The notes beneath the pieces are model-generated. The model had not been told where the DNA came from. It was given only the letters and a program-made list of their open reading frames with translations, and did no database searches. A stretch of 64,000 bases of DNA. Origin: Collybiopsis luxurians FD-317 M1 (Eukaryota > Basidiomycota > Agaricomycetes > Agaricales > Omphalotaceae). The translations under genes and the position numbers were made by a program. Location of the stretch: assembly GCA_000827265.1 (NCBI GenBank), contig KN834799.1, positions 184,475 through 248,474 on the forward strand, read 5' to 3'. The number at the start of each line of letters is the position of its first letter. Within the stretch, counting starts at the first letter, position 1. Below, piece after piece: positions 25,670-37,899 of this stretch.

Positions 25670-27270
25670 ACATAACATGGACTTCATTTGATCAGTATGG
25701 CAGTAATAGCGGGTAAAAAATTAAAATCTCAGAAAAGTAGCATTTCAAAGAAATTTACTGAAAGGTGATTTCCTTTGAGAAGTGATGGCAAAGCTCTAGG
25801 ATACCTAAATAATGTACTCGATGGCAAATCAAGGGGGTGCGCATGCCACTGCTGTGCCCAATCAGGAACAGAAGGTGGCCATCGCTTCGCTCAATCATAC
25901 AGCCACGCGCTGTAACATTAAACTGGCACTTAAAGCCTCTTGGCAGTGACTTGTTGCTTGTCACTCATAATTGATGCTGCCTTGAGTCCTAGCCCTCAGG
26001 GACCAACATTTCATGTTGATGATCCCGGTGTTCATTGCTTGTAAATTTGAATTGTGAAGTTTGCAAGCTTGAAGTTGATCACAAGCCGTCGATTAACTAT
26101 TCCTATTCTGCATAACACAACTCGAACACCCACCAACGACCAACGACATTTACCCAGTTTTTCGGCGACTTAACTCCTTCATTCACGCCGGTAGCATATA
26201 GTCGGAGGACATACATTTTAACAGCAGCCTGAGAAAGCAGGGACTTCTCCCTAGGATTTGCACTTGTACATATCTCCTTCTAGGCTCACTTCCAATTCAC
26301 TTCTGGCCCGCGGCCCCCGCGAGCGGCGCCTAGAATGGTAGAATGTCTACAAGCACGCGCAAACATTTGTAGACAACATAAACTTGAAAGCGCTAGTAGA
26401 GCTTTTGACGTTGATGCCCACCATCTTGCATGCCGAGCAGGTCAAAGTTTCAGAATTACAGCAGTCTAAGTCACGTCAAGCAGGCCCAAGGATACTCCAA
26501 TCTTGGCCGCATATTTGGTCCATTCCGGAGCGAGGATCATTTCGCAGTGCAAAAGCAATACTCCGTCCGCTATGGTACAGTTCCATTACTTAGTATATCC
26601 CATCAAGGTTAATCACAGACTCTAGGTTCCCGAAACAAGGCTCGGAGAGATGTTTAAACTTTTTTTTTTGGCTCCAAATCCGTCCCAGTGGTCTACTGCT
26701 AACTAGTCAAAAACGAGAAGTGACAAGATACCAGCGGTACGAAGATAACTTCCAAACACGTCCAAGCAAGGACATACTTGGATTTTCCACTTGTCTCCAG
26801 GATGCCAGGTCTGTTGAATCCATCTGTTACTCATATACTGCCCCTTGTAAAAGGTAAGTTTTTGATTTCACTGATTGACCTTTAGAACCTATCTGAGAAG
26901 AAAAACTGGTATTTCATGAAGATTCATCAGGCAGACCCACTCCCAGCCATTGCAAGCAATATTAACTACCCATATCAAGATTTTATAGTCACTATGTCTT
27001 TGTCAAAAAGCTTCACAAAGTGTTATCACGTTCGCTCATTGGAATAGACATAATGCAAACTTTTGAACCAAGCCCGACAACTAATAATTGAACCATTTAA
27101 TCAAGACGCCGAAGGTCAAGTTTAAACTTTATCTGTACATGAGGGTTTGACGAAGTTCGAAATGAGAAAGATTATTCATAAATATCAGTGTCTGATCCAG
27201 GGACGTACTGTAGATTGGTGAACCGTGAGGCCACACTACTAATACATTTCTATGAGTTATCTGAGGCGTG
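25670..27270. other. Intergenic region: left edge of copy B plus an insert absent from copy A
   Basis: From about 26049 to 26400 it matches copy A (18387-18740), then about 26400-27060 is unique, then the match resumes towards the gene 3' end. The unique piece has mildly coding stretches (GYSNLGRIFGPFRSEDHF; YQRYEDNFQTRPSKDILGF) but no recognised domain or element ends. Confidence 0.45.
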
Positions 27271-30200
27271 TCAAGATTCTTGAATCTCCCATACTCTGAT
27301 TCTGCCATCCTCCCCGCCGGAGATCGCTCTGTTTCCATCTGGAGAGAGAGCCACGCATAGTACACGATCAGTGTGACCGGTAAAGTTTTTCTCTCCTGCC
27401 AGCTTACCGCTGCATAATCTCCATATCTGTACATGATTAAACGTAGTAGAGATAAGGCGTGTGGGGGTTGCTAGAAAAAAACAGAGATGAAATACATCTC
27501 GTTGTGTGTTGTATTTGTTCACCTCGCATCTGGACTTTGCATTCCAGATGCCTAGAGTACGGTCAAGGGAGCTCGAGACAATCCATTGCCCGTCGTGAGA
27601 GAATGCGATAGCGGTAATCTGGTCAGTGTGGCCGTTAAGTACGCCCAACTCCTGCACTGACTCCCGTCCATCGAGCTTCACCTGTAAATCCCAGATCTGA
27701 ATAGTACCGTCACTAGCACCCGCTACCATTTGTCCGCTTTCTGAGAATGCGAGTGCTTTAATCCAGTCAGCGCGGCTGTCAATTTCTCTGATAGTCTCGC
27801 CAGTGTCCGTGTCACAAATTCGAATAATGCGGTTGTTTGATGCTGTAGCAATCAGTTTTCCATTGCTTTCAGGAACAATGCATACAGCATTGACTATGTC
27901 GAAGTGCCCAGTATAGCTTTTGATACGTCTTCCATCAACCTTTGCTTCCCAAATTTGAAGATTTTTCTCGTCCGAGTAGCCTCCGGCTAGCACACAGTGC
28001 TTACCGTCTGGTAAGAGAGCGATGGAATTTATGAAGTCCATTTCTGTTTCTAATTTTGCTCGTTGTTCTCCAGTCACGACGTCCCAAACTCGAAACCACC
28101 CTTGATCATCTCCAGAATAAAGAAACTCGCCGTCTTTAGAGACTGTTAAGCAGTATACTCGAGAGCTATCTCCCGTGTCCATAATTGGTGAAATGAATCG
28201 CCGCATGAATGTCTTGGCTACAGGATACGGCTCTGTACTCGCCCTCTCCTTCTCCAGCTGCTCCCTGATCAGTGCGGAGTCACGAACTAAAGCACAAGGT
28301 TGACGTCGAATATCTGCGGTTTTGATATTCAGAACCACGGTATTCAAAAATTTGTCGCCCAGTTCCTTCGAGTTCGGTGCAATTAGTATGTCAATGAGAG
28401 CGTCGAATAATGCGTTCCGAGCCTTTTCTAGATTTAATGTCATGCAGCTAGGTCCATGGAAATAGGCGTCTCGATGAGGCATACCTGATGGTGATTCAGC
28501 CATATTCTGCAACTCAGTCGATTCGTGACGGCCATTTTCATTTTGCGCCTTCAAGAAGGCCTGCCTGATTAGAATACGAGAGCGCTCATACTCGCTTCCT
28601 TCCAGATGGCGGAGCAGGTTATTAGTGTTGGCGTTCCAATGACGTACACATTCCTCGATGTCAGGTTTGAGGCTTTTGAGGTCGATATCAAGTCCGTGCG
28701 TTTCGTGTGCTCTTGGAACATAATCTTCCTTCGTTAGGATCACAGTGATGTGTATTTTTTGGCCGGCGCATAATACACGGCCCTGTCCGCGATGTAGCCT
28801 AAGTTCAAGATCTCGATCAGAAGGTGGTTCGCTTTGGATAGTGGATCTTACTTTCTCTTAGTAGAGGTGGAATCTTTATACGTGAGACATTTGATCGGCC
28901 AGTACTCTAGCAACTGCCACGGAGCAGTCAGAGACTCAAGGATATCGAGTGCTTCAATTGCTAGGAATTCATTGTGAAAATCTGCCATACGTAAACCCGC
29001 TATTTTTGCCTCGGAAACCATCCATCTCAGAGGTGGCCTGCTGCGTGAAAGGGTTTTATTTTCAACATTTCCGCCTCCGCTAGTATTCAGCAATCAATGG
29101 GTATTTATTAAACATGGGACGCAATAGATGTACTCACATATCGGAGTGCGTACCCGCAAACCACACTTCCTTTATATCCGATTTAAACTTACGTCTTCTT
29201 TCCTTTCCCCCTAATTGCCCTTCAGCTGGATTTTGGGGGTCTAAATTGTCGGGTCGGATGCTCTGTCCTCCGTATGCATACTCAGGCAAAAACTTGACAC
29301 GCCGCTCGTCTAATGCCAGTGCATGTCGGAAATAACATACGTGTTTCATTCCGTCTGTAGTCCCAGGCAGCATTTCACGCGGGCGAACAATTCCGATGGA
29401 TGATACTGTGTCCCTGACATTATCACTATTGAATAAGAGTTCCCTCAATGAAGAAGCGTTGACAATTACCAAGCCCCAACAAAGTGAACCTTAACCTCGC
29501 GACAGAATGTTTTCTTGAAGTTTTTTGACAAATCCTTGTCAGCTCGCTCCCGACTATACAGTTCATAGGCGCTGCAAGGGGTCAGGATGCAGTCTGAAAC
29601 AATGGACCACAATGCCGACTTACAAAGGTATTTGCATCTCATTTCCTTTGTGAATGAGACCGACCTACACCGATACTTGAGATCCCAGGATCCAGAATAA
29701 TGTGAAACGAGGTTGAGCTCCTTGCCTTTTCAATCATCGCTGAAAGTACACGAACTTGATATGCCCCACGAGAAAAACCTATTGCAGATTTACATAAAAG
29801 CAAAAACTAAACTGAACACGACCGGTACTGACCGAGTAGAAAAATGCAGTCATCTTCTTGGTAATTATCCGATAACCATTGATAGGCCCCGTGGACTATG
29901 TGTTCAAAGTTCCTAAAATTAAATAGCACGTTGCACCCATTCACTTGTGATCAATGTAGACACATTTTACTAACCACGCAATTGCCATGTCGATGGCATG
30001 CCACAGCTGTTGTTTATAGTACGCGAATGTCTTCACAGAAGGCTGGGCATACGTCCCAATCCCGCTGTTATACCAGGTCATCTGATCTGCATCTTTATTC
30101 TTCAGGACGAGACTGTAGAATTCAACAACATTCGAGCTCTATCAGTCAGTTCCTGGTCAATTCAGCGACGCAGCCAGATTGAAAAAAGTGACATGCACCT

Positions 30201-31770
30201 TGGTACCGTATTTATTAGAGGTGCCATCTATGCAAACAACAAGGTTTCGACCTTGCCTGCAACCGCACGGATGCTTAGAGTCCTTACCTGGGAAGTTTTT
30301 AGCTTCAAATCTTTGTACACTACAAGAAAGAATCATACCAGTAGGTGTTGCTTTACCACTTTTGTTATCAAGTACCTTCTGCACCGGAGGATTGGCAACT
30401 TTTGAGTCCATTGGAAGAGGCAGTGCTAGGAATAAGTTAATTGAGAACAAGAATGGGTTGTAGAGAAGCATGGCTTACTTTGAGACAACTTAGCCGTTGA
30501 CCTAATTTATTCCAGTCAGACCTGGATCCTTTCTAGAGAATACTCAACTGGGATATGCACTCTGGTTCAGCTATGCTGCCAGTGGCTTTCATGATAAGCT
30601 GTAGCGAAGAAGCAGGAGCAACAAGTTTTGTTCCTCTTGAAGGAGAATATTTATTACAAGTGCATGGAATGAAATGGATTGCCAAGTTTATGCATCAATG
30701 ATTTTGTGCTTGATTCATTGAGACAGGCAACCTTGAATTAGTCTAACACTCTTGCAATTTATATACTTTTAGTTAGTGTTCATTACATTTGATGATCCGA
30801 GAAAGCTCTACTGATTATTCCAACATTACTGAAAGAGCACGAGTACCTGCTACGCATTGCCGTTAATTTGCTACATACTAACAGCAGGCATCAAGTAATA
30901 AAGGACTTGTGTCTCTTTTAACGCTTGAACGTGTGATAGATTGACTACTTTGAACACCAAGACTACCAGTCAAATGTTTCAATCTGCATCTGACAACAGC
31001 ATTCTGTGATCTAGCGCCATGAGAGCAGGAGTATTTGAAAGTTTGCATGGAAAGCTTCTGAGCCGAATTGCATGGGTTCATTCCACGGAACCGCTCTTCC
31101 GGGTAAGATCTGCCGATCCGATAGCTCCAACTGTATGAGGATAGAAAGAATAAGCAAAAGACGTGAGTTCAGGTCAGATTTTTATTGTAATCATCTGAAG
31201 TTGTTGCACTTGATGGATCGAGGACAGACTCGGGGATTACAAATTGAGTACAAGTGCAGGATACAAAATTGAAAGAAGCATTGGCAATGCTCGTGATTCT
31301 CATTTGTAGTCCGGAGACTGTTCGTAAAGGTTAAGACTCAAATCTTGCAATGCGCCCATGGGGGCGTGGGCACTTTGGAATGAAGCATCACCCTTTTTTG
31401 GTGAGGAATCGTGTGATGTACAAGTTCATCTGAGTACAAGAGCAATATGCATCTTACATGTTACTACCGGTTCATTCGGACAGGTACAGAGGAATTTCGA
31501 AAACTCCCAGGTTTATGTTAGTGGGATTTATGAACCTAAATCCCTTTTGCGTTCAGTACCTGTACATTATTGTTGTGGCCTAATCGTACAACTAAAGTGA
31601 CAAGATTCGGTCGAACTGCATATGGATAGACTGTGGAGCAGCTTGAGGGCAACTCTGCCAATGTGCTTATTTGCAGTTAGAGCGTTACAGTGGCGTATTC
31701 GGATGCGAGGGAAGTGCAATTCCTGCTACTGTTTAGGTAGAGGGTTCTGGGGTGAACAGAATTAGAAATT
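26049..31770. repeat. Right copy (B) of the ~5-kb direct segmental duplication
   Basis: Partner of 18387-23460. It is longer than copy A because of the extra sequence around 26400-27060. It contains the open DUF2235-WD40 gene and ends about 75 bases before the TTAGGG run at 31844. Confidence 0.9.
27271..30471 (-). CDS. DUF2235 alpha/beta-hydrolase-like domain fused to a seven-bladed WD40 propeller, copy B
   Basis: A protein of roughly 880 residues from about ten exons. The DUF2235 part shows NLVVCIDGTSNKYG, NVVEFYSLV, WYNSGIGTYAQPS, the nucleophile-elbow motif GFSRGAYQVRV, HFVGAWDTVSSIG and THSDIGGGN, so the hydrolase signatures are complete. In bacteria this fold includes Tle1-type phospholipases; in fungi its substrate is unknown. 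After the family's RVLCAGQKIHITV end comes a helical linker (about 150 residues), then seven WD40 blades (for example LPDGKHCVLAGG, FSHDGQWIVSSSLD, SPDGNRAISGGEDG) closing with RVWEIQES. Introns include 28428-28484, 30139-30198 and one with a GC donor (29665-29725). Start is ATG 30471, whose first 20 residues are hydrophobic, or ATG 30411 (MDSKVANPP). Confidence 0.85.
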
Positions 31771-32410
31771 GCCGGATTTCCCGGAGGTCAAAGCGAGAAA
31801 TACAATCACTAATCAGGAAACAGCTCCATTAGGGCGTTAATAAGGTTAGGGTTAGGGCTGGTTTGGGTCAAAAAAAGACCAAAGCCCGCTCAGTTCAAAA
31901 GAGGCAAAAGCCTTTCTCCAACTGAAAGACGGGACAGGAAAAAATTATGGCAGTGCACTCGTCTACCCCCAACAAGGTGGAGGTAGCTTCGTACAAACAA
32001 CTGAGAACCCCACAATCTTCAGTAGACCGAAGGAGACTGAAAAGTGGGATACCGCATCGTTCACAGCCAGGTTACCTTCTGGTACTTGAATCTGGATCTG
32101 CACCGCCAAATTATGTAGAAGAGGCGTATAGGTCAATTCGCAACCTTTTTATACGCGCGGGAAGCGCGCACGAACCATTTTGGATGCGGTCCCGACGAAA
32201 AAGTCATGCTTACTACTACTCCGGTGTAAAAGAGTCAAGATACGTCTAACGTGCGCTGGGGCAGGGAATTTCGTTGGTCGAACCGTTTTGAACGAGAATG
32301 TTCCTCAGGGTGTATCACGTAGCTCCCACTGTAAACCTCGTTTTTATTTTGAATTCTTTTACATCTGCCGTGCACTGTGAGACTAGTGAAAGAAGCCATA
32401 CACTGGAACC
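31771..32410. other. Intergenic region with telomere-like run and one unassigned frame
   Basis: Holds the TTAGGG run at 31844-31857 and a 100-codon plus-strand frame (31947-32249) without family signal or visible introns. I do not call it a gene. Confidence 0.4.
31844..31857. repeat. Telomere-like (TTAGGG)2 run
   Basis: The sequence GGTTAGGGTTAGGG reads in the orientation of a right chromosome end, facing away from the CCCTAA run at 24962. It is short enough to be chance, but the paired orientation is notable. Confidence 0.6.
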
Positions 32411-33793
32411 TCAAAAGACCGTCCCGGCAAGAGTCTGTGCGACACCTTCTGCCCAGAACACATTCGCAGCACCTAGATAATACACAATGTTAGTCCCCAC
32501 AGTCGAAAGTAGCAGAGGACACGGTCACAACGACTCACTCGTAGTGTGAAGAGTATTTCTGCAAGAAAAAAAAGAAGAATGGCCAGGTTAATCACGAATC
32601 GTGGTTATCCCAAAAAAAGAAACCTCACATCCAGAAGAAATTCGGGGCATCCCCAAACGAAGTGGCATCCTGGAAGCCGAATGCCGTAGGGTCGTTGAGG
32701 ATGGTGGTGAAAGCGGCGTTGGCGTCCCAAATGAAAGTTTTGACCTTTTTTGTACATGATTAAGTAGGCTGATCATTAGGGCATAAGTACGACAAAGACG
32801 TACACCGGAGTGGGTAGCTTTGAAGTTGTTGGCAAATGTAACTAGTTGCGAATTGAAATCCAGAATGTTCGCTTTGAGCATTGCTTGAGCTGTGGTCGAT
32901 TGGGATAGCAGCTGGGTGGAAGGGAGCGAATGAGTAACGGAGGCTGTAGTGAGATGTGCGAGAGAGAAATCACCAGTGGTGAACGGTCGGTTGGCGGAAC
33001 GTTGAGGAAGAGGAAATTGCGTGCTCCGACATCGCTAGATAGGTGTGTTATGGTTTATTCATAGAGCATTCATGGTAGGAGTCAAGGACACGTACTACTA
33101 GAAAAGAGGGAGAGCGGGCATGAGCAACGGCTAGAGGAACCAACAGACTCGGTCACTCACGAGCTTCTCCACCAAAGCAAACTCGGCATTTAGAAGAACA
33201 GTGTCAAACCTGACATTGGAGAACCGTGAGATGGGAGGATAGTTGGGATACACAAAATCATCACGCACGAAGTCCGATTATCAGACAAGAAATAGCTATT
33301 CCCTAAATCATTGATCCCAATCCAAATTGAAAACAACGAATTCTGGCTCGTCCATGGGGTAGAAGCGGGTTTATTCGCTACAGTATCCAGGAACTGGTTG
33401 ACCTGGTCGGTTACGGATAACACAGTAGGCTCGAAGGGAGCAACGAGGCTAGCATCGATCGTTGCGCCTCCGAAGGCGTAGTTGTAAGTAAATATGAGGC
33501 TGTTGTTATTCGTTACTGTGTCAAAGTCGATCCAGTTTGGACCACCGGTGGCGGTGAAGCCTGGGTAAGGTGGGTTTCCGAAAGGGTTGCCGGCTGAGGG
33601 AAGGGTTTCGTTGGGTAGGAAGCCGGTTTGGGTGTACGAGTCACCGCTGGAACGGTAGAGGAGATGAACGTGAGAGTTATGGTTATGAATAGTGTGAGGA
33701 GGTGCAAGAAACGTACAAGCTGAACCAAAAGTTGTTTGGGGCGGCTGAGGCTGCCCCGACTAGACTAAGGAGGGCCAGGGGGTGTGTAAACAT
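32411..33793 (-). CDS. Secreted GDSL/SGNH esterase (CE16-like acetylesterase family)
   Basis: Likely a secreted esterase acting on acetylated carbohydrates or lipids. Start ATG 33793 gives a signal peptide (MFTHPLALLSLVGAASA). The first intron splits the codon before FSFGDSYTQTGF, which holds the nucleophile Ser (block I). Next come NPPYPGFTATGGPNWIDF, TYNYAFGGATID (block II Gly) and FSIWIGINDLGNSY (block III Asn). The last exons read FFWI, then NTLHTTSAANVFWAEGVAQ with the catalytic His, and end in TLAGTVF before the TGA at 32411-32413. All four SGNH residues are present. Internal introns near 32465-32640 and 33060-33230 follow consensus sites. The catalytic Asp partner of the His is not obvious. 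Confidence 0.85.
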
Positions 33794-35394
33794 TGTGATA
33801 CCAGAGCTTACCAGGATGGACGACGTGGCTCGAGGTCCCGGTATTTGAAGGAAGTCGCTCGGAAGGTCAAATGACCGCGCTGGGACGGGATATCTTTGGA
33901 TAACTTAGGGGACTTCGAAATTTCGAGATGTTACTTTATACCGATTTTTCCCCGGCAGGGTACCAGTTGCGTCCAGAATTAGTGAGAATGGCAAGGCACA
34001 TTATACGTATTTCCCAGTACAAATGCTCAAGGAAGACATTCCACAATTTCTGGCGAGAATTTAGTATACGAGAATGGCAATTATAGAAATTTAAAGCCAA
34101 TAGACGCGAACGGTGCGTCGCGCCGACACTGAACCGACATTCCTCCTGACCGATGACGACCTCTGTATCAAAATTTGCAATTGTAAGCTCGTTCGGGTGT
34201 AATGGAAGCTGTATATTCGCGCAAAGTGGAAGTAAGAGGATAAGAGGCTTTGCAAGCACGCGCCGCGCACGGACCAATTGGCTTTTGCCTGCCGTCCCGC
34301 TGCGAGTATAAAAAGTCTCGTGACTCAATTTTTTTTTCTCTTAACAGTCATATCGTCCGACATTTTTCATCCAGACTTGGACGTTCTTCGTGAAACAGTC
34401 TTCTTGTTGGGCGGTAGAGGGAACTGGACCAGAGCTGGGCATGTCGTCTTGTCGTTATTTGTTCTACTGATTAGGTGGCTAATCAGCTCTGGGTACATTT
34501 TCTTTTTGCGGTGTAGTAATTATGTTGTTGTTCTTCTTTATAGATATGGAGTATGCAATGTTTTGCTGCGCTATGAATTGTATCTTGTCTGAGCAAGTGC
34601 ACATTGTGACATCGTTCAGTTACCATTCCCGTCGGGGGTTATTTGTGCGACCTCTCGTTTGATATCTACACGACCGAATCTCAAGAATTTCATTGCTCAG
34701 CCCGCAGGGTTTCTCTCACTAAAGTTGTGTAAAGGTGGATTCTATTCAAAGCTGATTTAGCTTGAACCACCCTATGGCCGGGTCTCAGACCTGTCCCTCG
34801 GTTCAAGTAAAATTTTTCCTCTCGTGGCTGATTAGCCGCGCTCCGTTGTCCTTGATATTGTTTTGCTTTACCTAGCGATGACGCTGAGCTCGCAAGCCGA
34901 CGAATGTAACTCGCCTTGTCTCCCTGTGCTGATGTTTTCATCTAATTCCTTGCAGCGCACTGCGTCTCTGTGGAGGTACCTTTGGGTGTACCGCTATTTT
35001 GATTTTGTTCAGCTTAATGGGTTATGCATTTGCTCGGTAAACCCATAAATCCTTGACAGTTGTTTTTAATCTTTACATACGCGCGCGTCCAAAAAATTTA
35101 ACAAACTCAAAAGAAGAACACGAAAAGTCAAGACCAAATATGACGTGACGCGACGCTTCACGAGCACACGTGATCCAGACAAATTTTGTCCTGAACCACC
35201 ACCGCGTTCGCAAAGCCTTGGGTCCGGACGTATGGGCACGAATTATAGAACTTAGACACTGTACTCGTCCTCAGCTTTCTACGACATAGCATATCTGATC
35301 GTTTCAAGCCTCGCGCAGATATCAGTACAAAACCATTTACGAAATGTCTGAGGTCTCCAGGCATTCCTCAGCGCTCGGAAATATCTCAGATCAT
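33794..35394. other. Gene-free stretch with an orphan TATA-like box
   Basis: Upstream region of the esterase (minus). Near 34305 there is TATAAAAAG on the plus strand, but I see no conv incing coding region after it; a hydrophobic frame at 34278-34592 overlaps it and cannot be its product. Other frames show no family signal. Confidence 0.4.
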
Positions 35395-36520
35395 ACACGA
35401 TATTGATAGAGATCTGGAAGCTTGTGCATAGCACGGTACCGTAAAACTTACCCTTTCATCCCTACTATCCCCCATTCATTATCTCCCAAATGAACTCCTA
35501 CTGCGTATCTTTCTTCGTCATACACGTCACACTACTCACCTAAAGACCGCTCTATTATCTGCACTCAGCATTGCGGCTGTTTGCTCCAGATGGCGAGAGT
35601 TGGCCATCTCTGTATAGTCGAGCTTTTACATTCAACATCCTCCAATTCGCGAGGCGCCTTGGTATGTTCCTTAAAAGGTCCAGGGATCAACCACTCGACC
35701 TGCACATCTTAGACCCAAATTCGGATCTTCCCTTGATCCCCAGGCTGATCAAACACTCCAACCGCTGGCGTCATCTCACTCTCGAAGGATGTTTCCAGCC
35801 ATGTCTTCAGGTTTCCTCACCCTCCCTGGAAAAAAATGACATTCTTCAATAGCTCAGGAAATATAATGGAATTTGGTCTAATCCCACCCCTACCCAACAA
35901 ACTCCGTGAGATCTCGAACGACATGCGTTTCCCATCTTTGGGAGATGTTGTCACCCCACCTCCGGTCGAGTATGTCACCAGTCTAACATTCAGTCCTGAA
36001 TATGATGACTTATTCGATGGTTCGCTAATCTTCGCCACCTCGGTTTGGGAATGTACTATGATCTGAGGCTGCGACTTGCAAATCCTTCGCGTTCCTATTA
36101 CTTCATTATTGCTTATGACAGTCTTCCAGTAGAAACGAGAAGTACTAATGAGTCGGAAGATGATCAAGGGTCAGACCCATTTAGGCGTGTTTGCCTGCAC
36201 CTTTACTCAGCGTTCCGGCTGCTCGTTGGCAGTATTAGAGCTTAAAAATGTTCCCGTTTCGGACACTTGCGTAGTCGATTTGCTGAAGCAGCTTCACTCT
36301 CTTGCCCAGCTCACCGTTGAAGACCCCTACGGAAGCGGTGACGGGCATCTCATAACCAAAAATCTTATCGACAGCCTTCACACACATCATTTGAGCCCTT
36401 TGAATTACTCCCCCCCTGCGTTCCTTGGTGCTTAGAGTATACTCGAAGAAATTTCCTCGCTTATCATTCATTGAAATGGTCTCGTCGCGATAGATACCTG
36501 ATCCTCAATATGCGCAGGAG
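35395..36520 (+). pseudogene. F-box/LRR-type gene, broken
   Basis: The frame reads a helical leader (SQIIHDIDRDLEA), then an F-box (YLPNELLLRIFLRHT, then AVCSRWRELAIS), the adapter motif that binds SKP1 in SCF ubiquitin ligases. It continues as the usual Agaricomycete follow-on (SLYSRAFTFNILQFARRLG, NRWRHLTLEGCF) and leucine-rich strands (LAVLELKNVPVSDTCVVDLL, LAQLTVEDP). It is broken by an in-frame TAG at 35429-35431 between leader and F-box, by a frameshift right after RWRELAIS (near 35595-35605), and by further frame changes downstream. No start could be placed. It looks like a dead copy of a large gene family. Confidence 0.65.
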
Positions 36521-37899
36521 ATTGGAATTTCGTGCTTACGCTCCATTGAGTTGCATCTATGTACACCGGTAATGAAGGAGGGGTTATTGACAGTTGTAGC
36601 ATTTCGAGAGCTCGGTATGCGAGTGGTGGTGAAAGGAAAGGGTACATGATAAATTTTCCATGTCAGCGGCTTGGGTTATTTTTTTTTTCTTTGGCCCCTT
36701 GTTTGCTACGTAAATTAAGTAACTCTAGTATGGCGAGCCCAATTGAGACAGCATGGTAATTGGTGCCCATAGGTAATCAGTATGGCGGTCAGAGATGGCT
36801 TCACTCCCTCGGAGAGGGGATGTGAATCAAAGCGTTCGACGCGTCTGCATCAGCGGTATCCTCGGTCTCCCCCTTGCACCTGGTGAAAATGATTGTCTGC
36901 ATCAATATGGAGATTAAGGGCAAACACACCCCAGATAAGATTCGCATGGGGAACGGAGGTTGATCGCTGAGCATTACGTTCAGGCTGCCATGCAATTGCA
37001 TGCCTGCATGCTGTCACTGGGACTCAAAATATACGCATGCATATACATACCATAGCGTTTCAGAACGGGAACGGAGACATTATTCAATGTAGCTGCTCTC
37101 CGGTCTACCTGAGATTTTGAAGACGAGGCTGAGCTCGAGTCCTCGCGAGTCCTCCACTGCAATTTGGCATTTATCTTTGATGACTCCGTGAGACAAACCA
37201 ACATTCCTGCTCCGTGGCTATGCTTACTGCACACATCGGAAGAAACGCTTCCATGCAGGATTTATTGATCGACTTGCGTTCAATTCTAGCTCAAGGTCCT
37301 TGCATGTTCATTCACCTTGACTGATGATATTAAGTTTGTATGCTTGTATGCTTCAAGCCGCTCTTTGAGCTGGAGCAGTCGAAGAAGGCTTGAGTGATAG
37401 AGTTGTGAACATCCAAAGACCTGCAGGTACTGTATACCATAAGCAGGAAGCAGGCGTACCCGTGTCCTACCCAGCCGATTAGAAGCATACGGAAGCATTT
37501 TGCGCAGATCAGGGCGAATTCCGAAGGTGAGTGGAAGAGGGGTAAGGCAAGAATCTGACCTCGTTGAACTCGCGGGTCTCAGAATTTTGAGCTGGGTGTA
37601 TAACCTAAAAAGAATTACTTTGAAGTTGCTTTGCAGTGAAATCTAGGAAAGTAGCCAGGTACGACCGGAGCCGCTGGTTGATTTTGAATTGATTGCCGCC
37701 GGGTAATTTTTTTTCTCACCCCTTCATTGACTGTCCCCTTCTCGTCCTAGACACCCAACGTCGCGGTCAACGTCGAGGCATAAAAGAGGTGAAGACTTTG
37801 GGGTATGAAAAGGGCCGGCTTCAATGAATTTTACCTCTGCCTCGTTACCTTTGGCTTCCAAAAAATTCAACAAAACTCGCCGGGTCGGATTTGAACAGG
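36521..37899. other. Gene-free stretch upstream of the histidine kinase
   Basis: No supported gene, repeat or element ends. Short frames on the minus strand have no family signal. The last few hundred bases should hold the histidine-kinase promoter. Confidence 0.45.

Noticed and set aside
33936..34328. 130-codon minus-strand open frame upstream of the esterase
   Set aside because: No signal peptide, domain or splice context; probably promoter sequence that is open by chance.
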